Below, piece by piece: positions 33,172-42,524 of a stretch of 64,000 bases of DNA. Origin of the DNA: Cellulomonas palmilytica (lineage in GTDB: Bacteria > Actinomycetota > Actinomycetes > Actinomycetales > Cellulomonadaceae); the NCBI RefSeq assembly GCF_021590045.1, contig NZ_CP062221.1, positions 1 through 64,000 on the forward strand, written 5' to 3'. The stretch's first letter is position 1; each line of letters opens with the position of its first letter. The notes below the pieces were generated by a model that made no database searches, was not told the DNA's origin, and saw only the letters and a list, made by a program, of their open reading frames with translations. The position numbers and the translations under genes were made by a program.

Positions 33172-34542
33172 TCACCACTTGGCGTTGCGCGCGAGCTCCA
33201 GGGCGATCTCCTGCCACCACTGGCCGGCGGCCGGGCCGCCGTTGCAGGAGCCGTCGGACTCGCCCGGCAGCTTGACCCACAGCAGGGCGTCGAGGCCCGT
33301 CGAGTCGTTCACGAGACGCGGCTTGTCGCCCAGCGCACGGCCGCGCGGGTTGCACCACTCGCCGTTGCTGCCGTTGCCGTTGCGCGACGTGTCGATGACG
33401 TAGCCCTTGCCGCCGAGGCGCTGCGAGATCTGCTCGCCGTACTGCTGCGACGCGGACGTCGTCTGGTAGTTCGACGTGTTGAGCGCGAAGCCCACCGCGT
33501 ACTCGAAGCCGATCTGGTTGAGGCGGTTCACCGCGGTGTCGACCGACAGCCAGCCCGAGTGGCCCGCGTCGATGTACACGCGGCCGCCGGCCTGCGTGAG
33601 CGACTTGGCGGCGTACTTCAGGAAGCCGACCCGGTCGCCCTGACCGTTGCAGTCACCCAGCTGGGCGAGGGCGTCGGGCTCGAGGATGACGATCGGACGG
33701 CCCACGATGCCGCGCGCGACCGTGTCGACCCACTGCGCGTACTCGCTCTCGCCGACGCCGCCGCCCGAGTGCGAGCCGCAGTCACGGCCCGGGATGGCGT
33801 AGATGACGACCGAGACCGTCTTGCCGGCCTGCGACGCGCGGCTCGTCGCGTCACGCATCTGCTGCTGCGAGACGGACGGGCTGTTCCAGTTGCCGATCCA
33901 CACCGACTGGGGCGTCAGCGCGATCTTCGCCAGGAGGTCCTTGGTGCTGCCGGACGCGGCCTGCCAGGCGGCGTACGACTGGTTCTCGACGTCGACGTAC
34001 AGGTCGCCGGACGGCTGCGGGTCCTGCGTGGGCTCCTGCGTCGGCTCCTCAGTGGGCTCCTGCGTCGGCTCCTGCGTCGGCTCCTGCGTGGGCTCCTGGG
34101 TGGGCTCCTGCGTCGGCTCCTGGGTCGGGACGGTGCCGGTGCACGCGACACCGTTGACCGTGAACGACGACGGGACGGGGTTGCTGCCGGAGTACTCGCC
34201 GATGAAGCCGAACTGCGCGCTCGCGCCGGTGCCGAGCGAACCGTTCCAGCCCACGCTCGACGCGGAGATGCGCGAGCCGCTCGACGTGACGTTCGCGTTC
34301 CAGGCCTGCTGCACCTTCTGGCTCCCCGACGGGAACGTCCAGGCGACCGTCCACGACGACAGCGGCGACCCCAGGTTGGTGATCTTCACGTCACCCTGGA
34401 AGCCGGTGTTCCACTGGCTCTGGACGGTGTAGTCGACACGGCAGCCTTCGGCGGCGGACGCGGTGCTCGCGACGGCCGTGAGGCCTGCGACGGACAGCGC
34501 CGCGACGGACAGCAGCGCGGACACGGTTCTGCGGGCGGACAT
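33172..34542 (-). CDS. cenA: Secreted GH6 endoglucanase with N-terminal CBM2 (CenA-like)
   Basis: A 456-residue cellulase, close in layout and sequence to Cellulomonas fimi CenA as I remember it. Signal peptide 1-30; CBM2 about 31-138 (CRVDYTVQSQWNTGFQG...VNGVAC, Cys at both ends); a linker of about 38 residues built of nine TQEP-like units; GH6 domain about 178-456. GH6 acids are intact: AIPGRDCGSHS, VILEPDALAQ (proton donor), YIDAGHSGW and KLPGESDGSC. Both disulfides (RDC with GDC, EWC with GSC) are present. It cleaves internal beta-1,4 bonds of cellulose. The ATG has GGGAG upstream. Confidence 0.97.
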   Translation of the reverse strand: MSARRTVSALLSVAALSVAGLTAVASTASAAEGCRVDYTVQSQWNTGFQGDVKITNLGSPLSSWTVAWTFPSGSQKVQQAWNANVTSSGSRISASSVGWNGSLGTGASAQFGFIGEYSGSNPVPSSFTVNGVACTGTVPTQEPTQEPTQEPTQEPTQEPTQEPTEEPTQEPTQDPQPSGDLYVDVENQSYAAWQAASGSTKDLLAKIALTPQSVWIGNWNSPSVSQQQMRDATSRASQAGKTVSVVIYAIPGRDCGSHSGGGVGESEYAQWVDTVARGIVGRPIVILEPDALAQLGDCNGQGDRVGFLKYAAKSLTQAGGRVYIDAGHSGWLSVDTAVNRLNQIGFEYAVGFALNTSNYQTTSASQQYGEQISQRLGGKGYVIDTSRNGNGSNGEWCNPRGRALGDKPRLVNDSTGLDALLWVKLPGESDGSCNGGPAAGQWWQEIALELARNAKW

Positions 34543-34813
34543 GGATGCTCCCTGGGGGCTGACGGACACGGGCACCGGACCCAGGGCACGCGTCCCGGCG
34601 GACACGCTGCGGCACGTGCGCTGCCGCGGCGCGTCGACGACGACGTCGAAGCGCGAGCACGTCCCTGGGCCGGTCAGCGACCAGGCAACCGGACGCGCAC
34701 CCGCTGCGGCCACACCACGAGGGTGTTCACATCGTTTAAGCGCAGGTCAGCGCAGCCCGGCCGGCACGGGACGCACCCAGGCGCGCTCACGCGGGACGGG
34801 ACCGGTCCCGGGG

Positions 34814-35248
34814 TCAGCGCAGGGGGTCGCGGCTGCGCCGGTCCGCGCGGACGGCGAGCGCACCGCCCACGAACCCGCCGACGATCGCACCCGCGGTGCC
34901 CATGACCGCGCGGATCGCCCCCTGCCCGTCGAGGAACGAGATGAACCCCGTGCCCGAGGCGACGTCGGACGCGCCCGAGTCGTCCGCGCCCGCGCCCAGG
35001 AACAGCGTGAGCAGCAGGCCGACGACGACGCCGACGACCGCTCCCGCGACGATGAACACCCCGAACTTCGGGGCGCGGCGCACCCGCGCGGGCACCGCGA
35101 CGCGCGCGAGCTCGTCCTCCGCGGGGACGGGCTCGACGCCCGGGGACGCCTGCACCCCGTCCGGGGCGGCGGGTCCCGTCGGGTCCGGCGACGTGCCCGG
35201 GGTCACCGGCTCGTCGGGGCGCTGCGGGTTCTGGGGGTCGTGCGACAC
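34814..35248 (-). CDS. Hypothetical membrane protein
   Basis: A 144-residue protein: a Pro/Asp/Gly-rich disordered N-terminal half (residues 1-55), then two transmembrane helices (FGVFIVAGAVVGVVVGLLLTLFLG and AVMGTAGAIVGGFVGGALAV) and a basic tail. Similar proteins sit next to sterol-carrier-domain and purF genes in related actinobacteria. No function is recognised. Confidence 0.75.
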   Translation of the reverse strand: MSHDPQNPQRPDEPVTPGTSPDPTGPAAPDGVQASPGVEPVPAEDELARVAVPARVRRAPKFGVFIVAGAVVGVVVGLLLTLFLGAGADDSGASDVASGTGFISFLDGQGAIRAVMGTAGAIVGGFVGGALAVRADRRSRDPLR

Positions 35249-35271
35249 CCCGCGATCCTAGGCCAGCGCGC

Positions 35272-35643
35272 TCAGCGCACGCGGGTCGCCTGCAGCGGCA
35301 GCCAGGCCGCGAGGTCCGCGCGCTCGCCCGAGGCCCGCACGCGCGCGTCCCGCACCGCGTCGTCCCACGCGAGCGCGCCCGTCGCGAGCTCGAGCCACGT
35401 CTGCGGGTCGGTCTCGACGACGTTCGGCGGCGTGCCGCGCGTGTGCCGTGGACCGGCGACGGCCTGCACCGCACCGTCCGGCGGCACGCGCACCTCGACC
35501 GTGTGCCCCGGCGCGACGTCCGCGAGCTCCTCGAGCGTGAAGCGGACCGCGGTGCGCCGGTCCGCGGCGGACGTCGGGTCCGCGCGCCACGCGGCGAGCG
35601 CCGCGCGTCCCGCCACGGGATCGGTACGACGACGAGGGGGCAC
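35272..35643 (-). CDS. Sterol-carrier-like (SCP2/MDMPI-type) small protein
   Basis: A 123-residue protein recognised from PRRRTDPVAGRAALAAW at the start, RFTLEELADVAPGHTVEVRVPPDGAVQAV in the middle and the C-terminal PNVVETDPQTWLELATGALAWDDAV, the WLELATG pattern being the SCP2-like core. The GTG at 35643 has GGGGG immediately upstream. It is cytoplasmic; lipid or small-hydrophobe binding is inferred from the fold only. It lies 23 bases from the membrane protein gene on the same strand. Confidence 0.82.
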   Translation of the reverse strand: MPPRRRTDPVAGRAALAAWRADPTSAADRRTAVRFTLEELADVAPGHTVEVRVPPDGAVQAVAGPRHTRGTPPNVVETDPQTWLELATGALAWDDAVRDARVRASGERADLAAWLPLQATRVR

Positions 35644-35687
35644 CCCCCGATTCTCCCCCACGGTCGGCCGAGGGCCCAGGGCGGGAC

Positions 35688-36524
35688 TCAGCCCCGGGCG
35701 TTCAGGACGAGCTCGAGGGCGACCTCGTGCCACCACTCGCCAGCGGCCGGGCCGCCGTTGCCCGTGCCGTCGGACTCGCCCGGCGGCTTGACCCACAGCA
35801 GCGCGTCGCACGCGGTCCCGTCGTGGACGAGCCGCGGCAGGTCGCCGACCGCGCGGCCGCGCGCGTTGCACCACTCGCCGTTCGAGCCGTTGCCGTTGCG
35901 CGAGGTGTCCACGACGAACCGCAGGTCCAGCTCGGCGCAGATCGCCTCGCCGTACGCGCGCTCGTCGGCGGTCGGCTGGTAGTTCGAGGTGTTGAGCGCG
36001 ATACCCGTCAGGTGGCGCGTCCCCACGAGCTCGACGCGCCGCACCACCTCGCGCGGCGTGAGCCACGCCGAGTGACCCGCGTCGAGGTACACGCGCGCAC
36101 CCGCGTCGTGCAGCACCTGCGCCGCGTCCGCGAGGTACGCGACGCGGTCGCCCTGGTGGTCGCCGGCCCCGAGCTGCGGCAGGGCGTCGGGCTCGAGCAC
36201 GACGATCGGCGCGCCGCAGATCCCCGCGGCGACCTCGCGCACCCAGTGCCCGTACCGGTCCGCCGGTGCGCCGCCTGCGGAGTACTGCCCGCAGTCGCGA
36301 CCGGGGATCGCGTAGACCGCGAGGACCGCGGTGCTGCCCTCGTCGTGCGCGGCCGCGGTGAGCGCCCGGACCTCCTCGCGCGTCGCGTCCGGGTCGGACG
36401 GGTCGTCCAGCCACGTGGCCTGCGGCGTGGTCGCGAGCAGCTCGAGCGCGGCGCGCTCCGCGCCGACCGCCGCCCGCCAGGCCGCGTACGCCTTCGTCCG
36501 GGTGCTGAGGTAGAGGCCGGTCAC
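35688..36524 (-). CDS. GH6 cellulase-like protein without export signal
   Basis: A 278-residue bare GH6 domain. All catalytic acids are kept (AIPGRDCGQYS, VVLEPDALPQ, YLDAGHSAW, KPPGESDG). There is no signal peptide or lipobox: the frame upstream of the GTG at 36524 is Arg/Pro-rich antisense sequence. One Cys of each conserved GH6 disulfide is lost (GDC becomes GAGD; ESDGSC becomes ESDGTG) while the partners RDC and EWC remain, as expected if the protein lives in the reducing cytoplasm. It may act on short cello-oligosaccharides taken up by the cell. Its region carries a CelR-type operator. Confidence 0.87.
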   Translation of the reverse strand: MTGLYLSTRTKAYAAWRAAVGAERAALELLATTPQATWLDDPSDPDATREEVRALTAAAHDEGSTAVLAVYAIPGRDCGQYSAGGAPADRYGHWVREVAAGICGAPIVVLEPDALPQLGAGDHQGDRVAYLADAAQVLHDAGARVYLDAGHSAWLTPREVVRRVELVGTRHLTGIALNTSNYQPTADERAYGEAICAELDLRFVVDTSRNGNGSNGEWCNARGRAVGDLPRLVHDGTACDALLWVKPPGESDGTGNGGPAAGEWWHEVALELVLNARG

Positions 36525-36587
36525 CGCTCGTCCTGTCGTCGTGCCAGTCGGTCCGGTCGGGACGTCCGCACCCCCGGGTCGAGCCGG

Positions 36588-36601
36588 TGGGAGCGCTCCG
36601 A
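36588..36601. promoter_or_regulatory. CelR-type (LacI-family) operator
   Basis: TGGGAGCGCTCCGA matches the 14-bp palindrome TGGGAGCGCTCCCA, the cellobiose-responsive CelR site described in cellulolytic actinobacteria, at 13 of 14 positions. It is 64 bases upstream of the start of the cytosolic GH6 gene. Confidence 0.75.
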
Positions 36602-36709
36602 CACGGCAGCAGCCTGGTCGACCGCAGGTGGCACCCCCGTAGGCCCAAGGTCCGTCGCCCGTTCGCCGGCGGGCGCCCGCGCAGCGACCGCGCTCGGCAT
36701 CGGGTGCGT

Positions 36710-36767
36710 GGCAGGTGGTGGTGGCAGTGGTGGTGGCAGGTCGTGGTGGCAGGTGGTGATGGTGGAA
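36710..36767. repeat. TGG-rich simple repeat
   Basis: Imperfect repeats of GGCAGGTGGTGGT fill the stretch between rsgA and the cytosolic GH6 gene. Purine-rich on one strand, it may be slippage-prone. No gene is evident. Confidence 0.6.
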
Positions 36768-36784
36768 GGTCGCCCGCGGGGGTC

Positions 36785-37843
36785 CTAGCCGCGGGGCACC
36801 GGGCGGTGGCCTCGGCGGTGCTCCGCCGTGATCTTCTTCCACCGGGCTCGCTCGGCCGCCGCGAGCCGCGCGTCGGCGCGTCGCTCCTGGTAGGCCGCCT
36901 CGCGCTCGAGCCGGCGCCAGCTGTCGAACCGCCGCTCGTCGAGCTCGCCCGCGTCCAGCGCGGCGCGCACCGCGCATCCCGGCTCGGTCCGGTGCGCGCA
37001 GTCGGCGAACCGGCACCGGGCGGCGAGCTCGGCCACGTCCGCGAACGTGTGCTCGAGCGCCTCGGCGTCCGCCACCAGGCCGACGGCCCGCAGCCCCGGC
37101 GTGTCGATCAGGACCGCACCACCCGCGAGCGGCACGAGCTCGCGGTGCGTCGTCGTGTGCCGGCCGCGGCCGTCCGCGCGCCGCTCACCGGTCGCCATCG
37201 CCTCGCGGCCCGCGAGCGCGTTGACGAGCGTCGACTTCCCGGCGCCCGAGGGTCCGACCACGACGACAGTGGTCCCCGGCGCCAGCAGCGCCCGCACCGG
37301 CCCGAGCCCCTCGTCGGCCGGCACCGACACCACGTGCACGTCGACGCCGATCGCGACGCGCTCGACGTCGTGCCCCATCCCCCGCGGGTCGGGGACCAGG
37401 TCCGCCTTGGTCAGCACGACGACGGGCGTCGCGCCCGAGCGCCACGCGAGCGTGAGGAGCCGCTCGACCCGCCCGAGGTCGGGGTCCGGGTCGAGGTGCT
37501 CGACGACGAGCACGACGTCCACGTTGGCCGCGAGCACCTGGGTCAGCGACGTGCGGTTCGCGGTGTCACGCACGAGCGCGGACGAGCGCGGGAGCACGCG
37601 GGCGACGCCGCCCTCGTCGTCGAGCAGGACGTAGTCGCCGACCGCGGGCACCACGCGGCCCTCGTCGGACTCCGCGAGCCCGTCGCGCGCGAGCACCGCG
37701 CGCAGCGGTTCGACGTGCTCATGCTCGTGCTCGGGCTCGTGCTCGTGCTCAGCGAGGGCCGCTGCGGGTACGCCGACGTCGGGTACGACGAGGATCGCAC
37801 CCTTGTCGGCGCGCACCACGCGCCATCGCTGCGACGAGGACAT
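36785..37843 (-). CDS. rsgA: Ribosome small-subunit-dependent GTPase
   Basis: A 352-residue RsgA, a late 30S assembly factor. Circularly permuted GTPase motifs in order: TKADLV (G4), VSVPADEG (G5), GPSGAGKSTLVN (G1), TTTHRE (G2) and DTPG (G3), after an N-terminal OB domain, and a C-terminal zinc motif CRFADCAHRTEPGC. An unusual insert of alternating His/Glu (AEHEHEPEHEHEHVEP) lies in the OB domain at residues about 30-45; it is encoded by a CTCGTG-type repeat at 37713-37752. The ATG is at 37843. The gene sits between two GH6 genes on the same strand. Confidence 0.95.
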   Translation of the reverse strand: MSSSQRWRVVRADKGAILVVPDVGVPAAALAEHEHEPEHEHEHVEPLRAVLARDGLAESDEGRVVPAVGDYVLLDDEGGVARVLPRSSALVRDTANRTSLTQVLAANVDVVLVVEHLDPDPDLGRVERLLTLAWRSGATPVVVLTKADLVPDPRGMGHDVERVAIGVDVHVVSVPADEGLGPVRALLAPGTTVVVVGPSGAGKSTLVNALAGREAMATGERRADGRGRHTTTHRELVPLAGGAVLIDTPGLRAVGLVADAEALEHTFADVAELAARCRFADCAHRTEPGCAVRAALDAGELDERRFDSWRRLEREAAYQERRADARLAAAERARWKKITAEHRRGHRPVPRG

Positions 37844-37893
37844 ACCGCCGACGGTAGGACGGCGACCCCCGGCCCGTCCGCCGGATTTCCGCG

Positions 37894-38970
37894 TCAGCGC
37901 GCGTTGCGCGCGAGCTCCAGGGCGATCTCCTGCCACCACTGCCCGGCCGCGGGACCGCCGTTGCACGTGCCGTCGGACTCGCCGGGCGACTTGACCCACA
38001 GCAGCGCGTCGAGCGCCGTGCCGTCGTCGACCAGCCGCGGTGCGTCGCCCAACGCGCGACCGCGCGGGTTGCACCACTCGCCGTTCGAGCCGTTGCCGTT
38101 GCGCGAGGTGTCGACGACGAACCCGAGGCCCTCGAGCTGAGCCGCGATCGCCTCACCGTACGCGCGCTCGTCGGCCGTGGCCTGGTAGTTCGACGTGTTG
38201 AGCGCGAACCCGGCGAGGTGCGCGGTGCCGACCGCGCGGATCCGCGAGACGACCTCGCCCGCGGGGAGCCAGCCGGAGTGGCCGGCGTCGAGGTAGACCC
38301 GCGCGCCGGCCTCGTCGAGCGTGCGCGCGGCCCCCGCGAGGAGCGCGCCGCGGTCGCCCTGCCCGTCGCACGCGCCGAGCTGGGGCAGCGCATCCGGCTC
38401 CAGCACGACGACCGGACGGCCGACGATCCCGTCCGCGACGGTCGCGACCCAGGCCGCGTACGCGTCGGCCGCGACACCGCCCGCGGAGTGCAGCCCGCAG
38501 TCCCGGCCCGGGATCGCGTACACGACGAGCACCGCCGTGGTGCCCGAGTCGGCCGCGGCGGACGTCAGCCGCGCGACCTGGTCGCGGGCCTCGTCCGCGC
38601 CGACCCAGTCGCCCACCCACAGCGCCTGCGGGGTCTGCGCGATCGTCGCGAGCAGGTCCTTGTCCTCGCCCGTGGCCTGGCTCCAGGCGACCGCCGCCTG
38701 CGAGTCGGTCCGCACCAGGAGCCCGCCCGTGCCTGGGGGCTGCGCCGAGGTCGTCGCAGTGGAGGTCGGCGATACGGAGGTCGGCGACCCGGTCGGCGAA
38801 GCGGTTGTCGGCGAGGACGTCACGGACGGCGTGCCGTCCGCCGGAGCGGCGACGGCCGGCGTGGCGACCGAGCCGGTCGCGGAGCCGTCGCACGCGGCGA
38901 GGAGCGCGAGGACCGAGAGCACGGCACCGGTCGCGACGACGCGGCGCAGGGACGTGCGGTGCTCACCCAT
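37894..38970 (-). CDS. GH6 cellulase-like predicted lipoprotein
   Basis: A 358-residue protein with a lipoprotein signal (VVATGAVLSVLALLAAC, lipobox LAAC at about residue 27), a 55-residue Thr/Ser/Pro tether (SPTTASPTGSPTSVSPTST) and a complete GH6 domain. Catalytic acids AIPGRDCGLHS, VVLEPDALPQ, YLDAGHSGW, KSPGESDGTC are intact, and both extracytoplasmic disulfides are preserved (RDC with GAC; EWC with GTC). It would be anchored to the outside of the membrane. The ATG at 38970 is used; a GTG two codons earlier is possible. It is the first gene of a GH6-rsgA-GH6 run. Confidence 0.9.
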   Translation of the reverse strand: MGEHRTSLRRVVATGAVLSVLALLAACDGSATGSVATPAVAAPADGTPSVTSSPTTASPTGSPTSVSPTSTATTSAQPPGTGGLLVRTDSQAAVAWSQATGEDKDLLATIAQTPQALWVGDWVGADEARDQVARLTSAAADSGTTAVLVVYAIPGRDCGLHSAGGVAADAYAAWVATVADGIVGRPVVVLEPDALPQLGACDGQGDRGALLAGAARTLDEAGARVYLDAGHSGWLPAGEVVSRIRAVGTAHLAGFALNTSNYQATADERAYGEAIAAQLEGLGFVVDTSRNGNGSNGEWCNPRGRALGDAPRLVDDGTALDALLWVKSPGESDGTCNGGPAAGQWWQEIALELARNAR

Positions 38971-39034
38971 GAGCACGACAGCGGCCGCCCAGGACGCGTG
39001 CTGCAGCCGGGGCGGCGGGTTTCACCCGTTCGCG

Positions 39035-39076
39035 GCGACGCCCCGGTCGCCTCGCGTGAGGCGGCCGGGGCGTCGC
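39035..39076. terminator. Long hairpin terminator after gdhA
   Basis: GCGACGCCCCGG pairs with CCGGGGCGTCGC, and inside it CGCCTC pairs with GAGGCG around GCGT, giving an 18-bp stem with one mismatch. It begins 29 bases downstream of the gdhA stop. Confidence 0.85.
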
Positions 39077-39104
39077 GTCCAGCAGCGAGCCGGAGCCGCC
39101 GTCC

Positions 39105-40565
<1,461 letters not shown>

Positions 40566-40627
40566 TCACCCGGTCGAGGGGCGGCCACCTGCTAGGTGGG
40601 CAGCGGTCGCGACGGCGGGGAGCAGCC

Positions 40628-41380
40628 ATGCGCACGACGACGAGCGGGGCGGCCACGAGGGCGCTCGGGGGTACTCCGGAGACGGTGCGCGCACGCGCCC
40701 GGTGGCTCGCCGTCGCGTGCGCCGCGGCGGTCGCGCTCCTGCTCGTCGTGCTGGGCTGCGCGGGGCCTCCTGACCAGGTGGGACCGCAGGTCGGCACCGC
40801 GACGGCGTCCGCGTCGGGCACCTCCTCGACGGGCGGGACGACGGGCGGGACGACGACGACGCGCGGCGGCGAGCCGACGCAGGACCCGCCCGACGACGTC
40901 GTCGTGATCGTGACCGCGGCGCCGCTCGTCGGGCAGCTCGACTTCGACGGCGAGGCGTCCTGCGGGCTGCTCGTGTGGCAGGCGGAGCCGCTCGCCGAGG
41001 GCATGGAGTTCGTGGTGGATCTCACGTTCGACGCGACGTGGCGCGAGAGCGTCCGACCGTGCCCGGGGCTCGACGCGCCGCGGTGCTCGGCGGGTCCGCT
41101 CGCGGGTGGGTCGCCGAGCTGCCTCGTCGTGCTGGAGCCCGTCGACCCGGCGGCCGTGGACGTGACCGCGCACCTGTCGGCGTCCGGTGCGCTGCGCTGC
41201 ACGCCCGCCGTCGGCGAGGAGGCGTGCCGCTCGGCCGCGGCGGCGATGGCCGAGGCGGCACCCGCGGGGCCCGTGCCGGTCGTCCCGGACGACGACCGCC
41301 CCGTCGAGACCCCGACCTCGTTCGCGGTCGACCCGCCGACCGGGCCGACACCCACCGTGGAGCCGGAGGCCGTGCCGTGA
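40628..41380 (+). CDS. Predicted lipoprotein of unknown function
   Basis: A 250-residue protein with an N-terminal hydrophobic helix and lipobox (AAAVALLLVVLGC), a Thr/Gly/Ser-rich tether (STGGTTGGTTTTRGG) and a beta-rich domain with several Cys (ASCGLLVW, RPCPGL, PRCSAG, PSCLVV, LRCTPA, EEACRS) that may form three disulfides. The C-terminus is Pro/Thr-rich. No family is recognised. The GTG of the next gene overlaps its stop, so the pair is coupled. Confidence 0.75.
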   Translation: MRTTTSGAATRALGGTPETVRARARWLAVACAAAVALLLVVLGCAGPPDQVGPQVGTATASASGTSSTGGTTGGTTTTRGGEPTQDPPDDVVVIVTAAPLVGQLDFDGEASCGLLVWQAEPLAEGMEFVVDLTFDATWRESVRPCPGLDAPRCSAGPLAGGSPSCLVVLEPVDPAAVDVTAHLSASGALRCTPAVGEEACRSAAAAMAEAAPAGPVPVVPDDDRPVETPTSFAVDPPTGPTPTVEPEAVP

Positions 41381-42318
41381 CGTCGCCGGCGTCCTCAGCG
41401 TCGTCCGACACCCCGCCGCGCCGGGGGCTCCCGCCGTGGGCCACGCTCGTCACGCAGCTCGTCGCGCCCGTGACGCTCGTGTCCGGCTTCCTCTTCTACT
41501 ACGGCTACGTGTTCACGCGCTCCGAGCTCTGGTACTTCGGGCTCGACGTGGACACCGTGGGGCTCTCGCCGCGCGAGATCGTCATGCGCTCGCCGCGCTC
41601 GCTCGCGGTGCCGCTCGTGGTGCTGACCACCGCGTTCGTCGGCGTCGCGTCGCTGAACGCGCGCGTGGACGCGCGAGCGCGGGCGCTGCGGGCGACGACC
41701 GCCGGGGCCGAGCGCGTGGCGCGGGGTGCGCGGCTCGCGGTCGGCGCGGGGGCCGCGGTGCTCACGGGCGGTGTGGTGCTGCTGCTCGCGTACGCGTGGT
41801 TGCAGGACTGGGTGTGGCTGCAGGTGATCGCGGCGTCGGTGATCGCAGTGGGAGCCGCGCTGACGGCCGGTGCGCTGCGGCACGTGCCGTCGCGCCCGGT
41901 GGGCGTCGCTGCGGGGCTGTGGGCGCTCGTCGTCGCGGCCGTGCTGTGGGTCGTGTCGGTGACGGCCGGGTGGGCGGGCATCGGGTTCGCGCAGCGGACC
42001 GCGCGGGACCTCGACGAGCTGCCGCTGGTCGTGCTGGACACCACGACGCCGCTGCGCCTGACGAACCCGGCGGTCGGGGTGGAGGACCTGTGCGCCCGCG
42101 ACGACCCCGGTGCGGGCCCGGTCGTCGACGAGGAGTGCGCCGGCTCGGGTGCCCCGCGGTGGCGGCACCGCGGGCTGCGGCTGCTGGTGCAGGGACCCGA
42201 CGCGATGTTCCTGGTGCCGTCGACGTGGGACGCGGGCGCGACGACCGTGATGGTCCCGCGCGACCGGCCCGCGCAGTGGCAGTTCCAGTTCGTCAACCTG
42301 CCGCCCGGGCCGGCCTGA
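41377..42318 (+). CDS. Hypothetical multi-pass membrane protein
   Basis: A 313-residue protein starting at a GTG inside the upstream stop (GTGA). It has about five transmembrane helices: VTLVSGFLFYYGYVF, AVPLVVLTTAFVGVASL, AAVLTGGVVLLLAYAW, IAASVIAVGAALTAG and ALVVAAVLWVVSVTAG. The motif RSELWYFGLDVDTVGLSPREIVMRS after helix 1 recurs in actinobacterial membrane proteins of unknown role. A C-terminal extracytoplasmic domain with two Cys (DLCARD and EECAGS) may contact the lipoprotein encoded upstream. Confidence 0.75.
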   Translation: MTSPASSASSDTPPRRGLPPWATLVTQLVAPVTLVSGFLFYYGYVFTRSELWYFGLDVDTVGLSPREIVMRSPRSLAVPLVVLTTAFVGVASLNARVDARARALRATTAGAERVARGARLAVGAGAAVLTGGVVLLLAYAWLQDWVWLQVIAASVIAVGAALTAGALRHVPSRPVGVAAGLWALVVAAVLWVVSVTAGWAGIGFAQRTARDLDELPLVVLDTTTPLRLTNPAVGVEDLCARDDPGAGPVVDEECAGSGAPRWRHRGLRLLVQGPDAMFLVPSTWDAGATTVMVPRDRPAQWQFQFVNLPPGPA

Positions 42319-42337
42319 CGGCCTGTCCGGCGTCCAT

Positions 42338-42365
42338 CTGACGAGATTTCCGACTGATCCAGTAT
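42338..42365 (+). promoter_or_regulatory. Possible promoter for the flavin reductase operon
   Basis: CTGACG at 42338, 16 bases, then CAGTAT at 42360-42365. Both are partial matches to the -35 and -10 consensus and sit at a suitable distance before the riboswitch. Tentative. Confidence 0.3.
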
Positions 42366-42397
42366 CCATTTCTGCGAGCGCTGCTATACCCCTCCCC

Positions 42398-42502
42398 AGG
42401 TCACGAGAACCAGCGCCAAGCCCCGGCTCGCTGGTCGGCAACCCCGGTCACGCGCGGGGTGCTCCGGGGGACGACCTGGTCGGCCCACGGGCCGGCAAAC
42501 GT
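42398..42502 (+). ncRNA. SAM-IV-type riboswitch
   Basis: The leader shows the conserved SAM-IV blocks in order: AGGTCACGAG, an ACCAGCG/CGCTGGT stem enclosing CAAGCCCCGGCT, CGGCAACCC, a CGCGGGGTG segment, the closing GACCT that pairs with AGGTC, and a short GGCCC/GGGCC hairpin before GGCAAACG (pseudoknot partner). It is directly upstream of the FMN reductase gene. SAM binding is expected to repress the operon when sulfur is plentiful. Confidence 0.88.
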
Positions 42503-42524
42503 GACGGAACGATTGCGAGGGACC

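Noticed and set aside
34022..34128. Short direct repeats considered as a CRISPR array
   Set aside because: Repeats are 12 bases, in frame, without spacers, and encode the CenA-like linker. The similar repeats near 15745-15813 encode the GH62 linker. No cas gene is present.
34543..34813. CelR-type operator sought upstream of the cenA-like gene
   Set aside because: No sequence close to TGGGAGCGCTCCCA is present. A CTTAAACGATGTGAAC stretch near 34728 was noted but has no clear symmetry.
33172..38970. GH6 repeats considered as a tandem array produced by assembly error
   Set aside because: The three proteins differ in N-terminus, linker, Cys content and many core residues, and unrelated genes lie between them, so they are real paralogues.
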